DNA of 64,000 bases from an uncultured Duncaniella sp. (GTDB taxonomy: Bacteria; Bacteroidota; Bacteroidia; Bacteroidales; Muribaculaceae): positions 1-64,000 of the forward strand of contig CAJTRI010000002.1 of NCBI GenBank assembly GCA_910578615.1, written 5' to 3'. Shown in pieces: positions 61,680 through 64,000 of this stretch. Positions within the stretch are counted from its first letter, which is position 1, and each line of letters starts with the position of its first letter. Made by a program: the position numbers and the translations under genes. A model generated the notes under the pieces. The model was not told the origin of the DNA. It saw nothing but the letters and a program-made list of their open reading frames with translations, and searched no databases.

Positions 61680-63731
61680 TTATTTTTTCTTGGCGGTTCT
61701 TTTTACGGGCTTAGGCTCTGGGCGACGGAGGCGGAGTACCTGTGCCGAGCGTGGCGGCAGGTACAGACGCAGCCATTCGCGTCCTGACGGGGCAAAGAGC
61801 GGGTCGGTCTGTGTAAGGTGTCTGACACTCTCGTCAATGTTGCCATAGCCTCCGAAAGCGGGGTTGTCGGTCGACAGGACGACCTCGTATTCTCCTGCGG
61901 GCGCGAGTATGCCATATCCAGTGAAAGCCTGTGACGGTGAGAAGTTGAATACAAACACGAGGTCGCCCCTCATGTAGGCAAGCACCTGGTCATCGTCTTT
62001 CTCCCAAAGTTTCACGACCGGGAGTGACTGGAAGTTGTACACACCAGATATGGTGTGTATCATGGCATTGTCGAAAGCGTTGAGGAAGACATATTTCAGT
62101 TCCTCGCGGTCAACGAGATCCCACTGTCTGCGGGCGTATTTGTAGCTCCATCCGTTGCCTTCTCGGGGGAAGTCTATCCACTCGGGATGGCCGAACTCGT
62201 TGCCCATGAAGTTGAGGTAGCCACCGTTGATTGTCGAGGCCGTGACGAGGCGTATCATCTTGTGGAGGGCCATGCCTCGGGCCACGGTCATATTGTCGTC
62301 ATCCTTCATCATGTGCCAGTACATCTCCTTGTCAATCAGACGGAAGATGACGGTCTTGTCTCCCACGAGGGCTTGGTCGTGACTCTCTACATAGGAGATT
62401 GTCTTTTCATCGGCCCTGCGGTTTGTGAGTTCCCAGAATATCGAAGTGGGCTTCCAGTCCTCGTCCTTGCGTTCTTTGAGGGTCTTGATCCAGTAGTCGG
62501 GTATTCCCATCGCCATGCGGTAGTCAAACCCTATGCCGCCGTCTTTGAAAGGCACGGCCAGTCCCGGCATACCGCTCATCTCTTCGGCTATGGTTATGGC
62601 CGACGGATTGATTTCATGGATGAGTTTGTTGGCAAGAGTGAGGTAGGTGATGGCGTTTATATCCTGACCACCGTTGTAGTAGTCGTCATAACTTCCGAAA
62701 GCCTGTCCGAGACCGTGGCTGTAATATAGCATTGATGTCACGCCGTCAAATCTGAAACCGTCGAATCGGAATTCTTGGAGCCAGTACTTGCAGTTGGAGA
62801 GCAGGAAGTTGATGACGTCGTTCTTGCCGTAGTCAAAGCACAGGGAGTCCCATGCTGGATGTTCGCGTCTACCGTCTCCGTAGAAATATTGGTTGTAACT
62901 GCCGTCAAGACGTCCGAGTCCTTCGACTTCGTTTTTCACGGCATGGCTGTGTACGATGTCCATGATAACGGCTATTCCCAGTTCGTGGGCGCGGTCTATG
63001 AGGCTTTTGAGTTCCTCAGGCGTTCCGAAACGGCTCGAAGGGGCATAGAAGCTTGAAACATGGTAACCGAACGACCCGTAGTAGGGGTGTTCCTGTATAG
63101 CCATGATCTGTATGGCGTTATAGCCGTCTTTGGCTATTCGGGGGAGTACAAGGTCTCTGAACTCGGAATATGTGCCTATTCCTTCCTTTTCCTGTGCCAT
63201 GCCTATGTGGCACTCGTATATGAGGAGCGGGCGTGTGTCCGGGCGGAAGCGTTTCACTTTCCATTTGTAGGGTTCGGGCGCCCATACCTGAGCGGAGAAT
63301 ACGTGGGTTGTCTCGTCCTGCACCACTCGGGTCGCATAAGCCGGGATGCGCTCTCCGCTGCCTCCGTCCCATCTTACGATCATCTTGTAGAGGTCGCCGT
63401 GTTTGACGGCGTCCGGGTTCATCTTGATTTCCCATACGCCGTTGGCTTTCGGTTTGAGGGCATATTTCTTCATCTCTTTCCATTTCGAGAAGTCCCCTAT
63501 GAGGGTTATGCCTGTTGCGTTAGGTGCCCATTCGCGGAATACCCATCCTCCGTCGGCTGCACGGTGGAGACCGAAGAAGTTGTGGGCGTTGGCGAAGGTG
63601 TCGAGCTTTCCGTCATTGCCGCAGAGTTCGAGTTCCTTGTTTACAGCATCATTGTGTCGGCCGGTGATAGCCTCGGAATATGGTTCGAGCCAGGGGTCGT
63701 TTTTGAGGATGTTGAGAGTCTTTTTTTTCAT
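61680..63731 (-). CDS. glgB: 1,4-alpha-glucan (glycogen) branching enzyme, GH13
   Basis: The start at the ATG 63731 (MKKKTLNILKNDPWLEP) fits the family and gives 683 residues. The enzyme cuts an alpha-1,4 chain and rejoins it at alpha-1,6. An N-terminal CBM48-like domain (FREWAPNATGITLIGDFSKW) precedes the GH13 barrel: nucleophile in GFRFDGVTSML, acid in TIAEEMSGMPGL, third Asp in YVESHDQAL. The form resembles the eukaryotic-type (GH13_8) branching enzymes seen in Bacteroidales. The tail is basic (PKPVKRTAKKK). Other glycogen genes are not in the window. Confidence 0.94.
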   Translation of the reverse strand: MKKKTLNILKNDPWLEPYSEAITGRHNDAVNKELELCGNDGKLDTFANAHNFFGLHRAADGGWVFREWAPNATGITLIGDFSKWKEMKKYALKPKANGVWEIKMNPDAVKHGDLYKMIVRWDGGSGERIPAYATRVVQDETTHVFSAQVWAPEPYKWKVKRFRPDTRPLLIYECHIGMAQEKEGIGTYSEFRDLVLPRIAKDGYNAIQIMAIQEHPYYGSFGYHVSSFYAPSSRFGTPEELKSLIDRAHELGIAVIMDIVHSHAVKNEVEGLGRLDGSYNQYFYGDGRREHPAWDSLCFDYGKNDVINFLLSNCKYWLQEFRFDGFRFDGVTSMLYYSHGLGQAFGSYDDYYNGGQDINAITYLTLANKLIHEINPSAITIAEEMSGMPGLAVPFKDGGIGFDYRMAMGIPDYWIKTLKERKDEDWKPTSIFWELTNRRADEKTISYVESHDQALVGDKTVIFRLIDKEMYWHMMKDDDNMTVARGMALHKMIRLVTASTINGGYLNFMGNEFGHPEWIDFPREGNGWSYKYARRQWDLVDREELKYVFLNAFDNAMIHTISGVYNFQSLPVVKLWEKDDDQVLAYMRGDLVFVFNFSPSQAFTGYGILAPAGEYEVVLSTDNPAFGGYGNIDESVRHLTQTDPLFAPSGREWLRLYLPPRSAQVLRLRRPEPKPVKRTAKKK

Positions 63732-63781
63732 AGATTGGCGGTTATATCCTCCGTTATATAGCATGGCGGAGGAAATTTTGA

Positions 63782-63789
63782 CAAACTTA
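63782..63789 (-). promoter_or_regulatory. glgB promoter -7 element
   Basis: TAAGTTTG on the minus strand, about 50 bases before the ATG at 63731. Confidence 0.6.
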
Positions 63790-64000
63790 GCAAATTAAAT
63801 CGTCAGAGGCAAATGTTGGTTGGCTTTTTTACGGGTGAAATGGGTAAACAGGTGTCGAAGGAAGGTTAGGAGAACTTGATTTAACAACAAATGTTAAATC
63901 CAACGTCATTTTGTGCGAGTAGGATTTCTCCGTCAATTACGGTCACAGACACCCATGCCTCTCAGAATGATAATGAACTAACCGAAAGATGATGTCACTT
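63790..64000. other. Right-end region with no supported gene
   Basis: The only structure seen is a perfect 8-base stem, GATTTAAC with GTTAAATC, near 63879-63901. Short open frames on the minus strand are each broken by stops within 40 codons. The region may hold the 3' end of a gene that continues outside the window. Confidence 0.4.

Noticed and set aside
63890..64000. Minus-strand peptide ending DGEILLAQNDVGFNICC
   Set aside because: A stop codon occurs 26 codons upstream in the same frame and no family is recognised; it may be chance.
1..64000. tRNA, rRNA, insertion sequences and prophage genes
   Set aside because: Gaps between genes were read on both strands; no cloverleaf, transposase or integrase was recognised.

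Overview
The window looks like chromosomal DNA of a gut Bacteroidales bacterium, most likely close to Muribaculaceae (inference). The signs are: about twenty promoters of the Bacteroidetes form TAnnTTTG, few Shine-Dalgarno sites, a SusE/SusF-type starch-binding protein, a complete Mfa-type (type V) pilus locus, NigD-like and DUF5106 lipoproteins, DUF3575/DUF3868 proteins, VorB-type 2-oxoacid:ferredoxin oxidoreductase and a Bacteroidetes-type RluB with a Gly/Asn/Gln-rich repeat tail. No tRNA, rRNA, CRISPR array or insertion sequence was recognised.

Layout. 1-3.7 kb: end of a SusE/F-like protein, then rmlA and an iron alcohol dehydrogenase (minus). 3.8-10.6 kb: a tightly packed minus-strand operon reading C69 dipeptidase, UvrD/PcrA helicase, carboxynorspermidine decarboxylase, glycosyltransferase 2 and RadC. 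10.7-17.8 kb: aquaporin, then a sugar phosphorolysis unit (AraC regulator, GH94, GH130, GPH symporter). 18.2-26.6 kb: a secreted protein of unknown function, pfkA, a LolD-like ATPase with a NigD-like lipoprotein, the four-gene 2-oxoacid:ferredoxin oxidoreductase and an M16 protease. 26.6-28.6 kb: an AT-richer Eco29kI-like restriction-modification pair. 28.7-40.3 kb: pilus locus (DUF3575, DUF3868/OmpA-like, Mfa1-like major pilin, Mfa2-like anchor, minor subunit, 1115-residue tip-like protein) followed by a thioredoxin-like lipoprotein. 40.4-43.4 kb: rplM-rpsI-rpsB-tsf. 43.5-48.4 kb: unknown exported protein, pgpA, YhcH-like protein, GH28, asnS. 48.4-54.7 kb: rluB, ion channel, PorT-like barrel, C1 peptidase, ATP-grasp-like protein, maf. 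54.8-59.3 kb: TraB/GumN protein, an ABC transporter with GntR regulator, der. 59.3-63.8 kb: an adenine methyltransferase with a nuclease-like C-terminus, and glgB.

How it works together. The GH94/GH130/GPH set fits import and phosphorolysis of cellobiose and mannosyl-glucose from glucomannan or mannan; GH28, the SusE/F fragment and GlgB add pectin, starch and glycogen functions. The pilus genes are ordered accessory, major pilin, anchor, minor, tip. A GC hairpin lies before the major pilin gene and a strong terminator after it, which should make pilin exceed anchor and tip. Points most worth a second look: the inverted repeat and C9 tract in the long pilus leader; a GTAT-repeat frameshift at the start of an ABC permease; overlapping perfect palindromes inside the adjacent GntR gene; the methyltransferase-nuclease fusion; an ion channel with the filter TVGCD; and an uncharacterised ATP-grasp-like protein.
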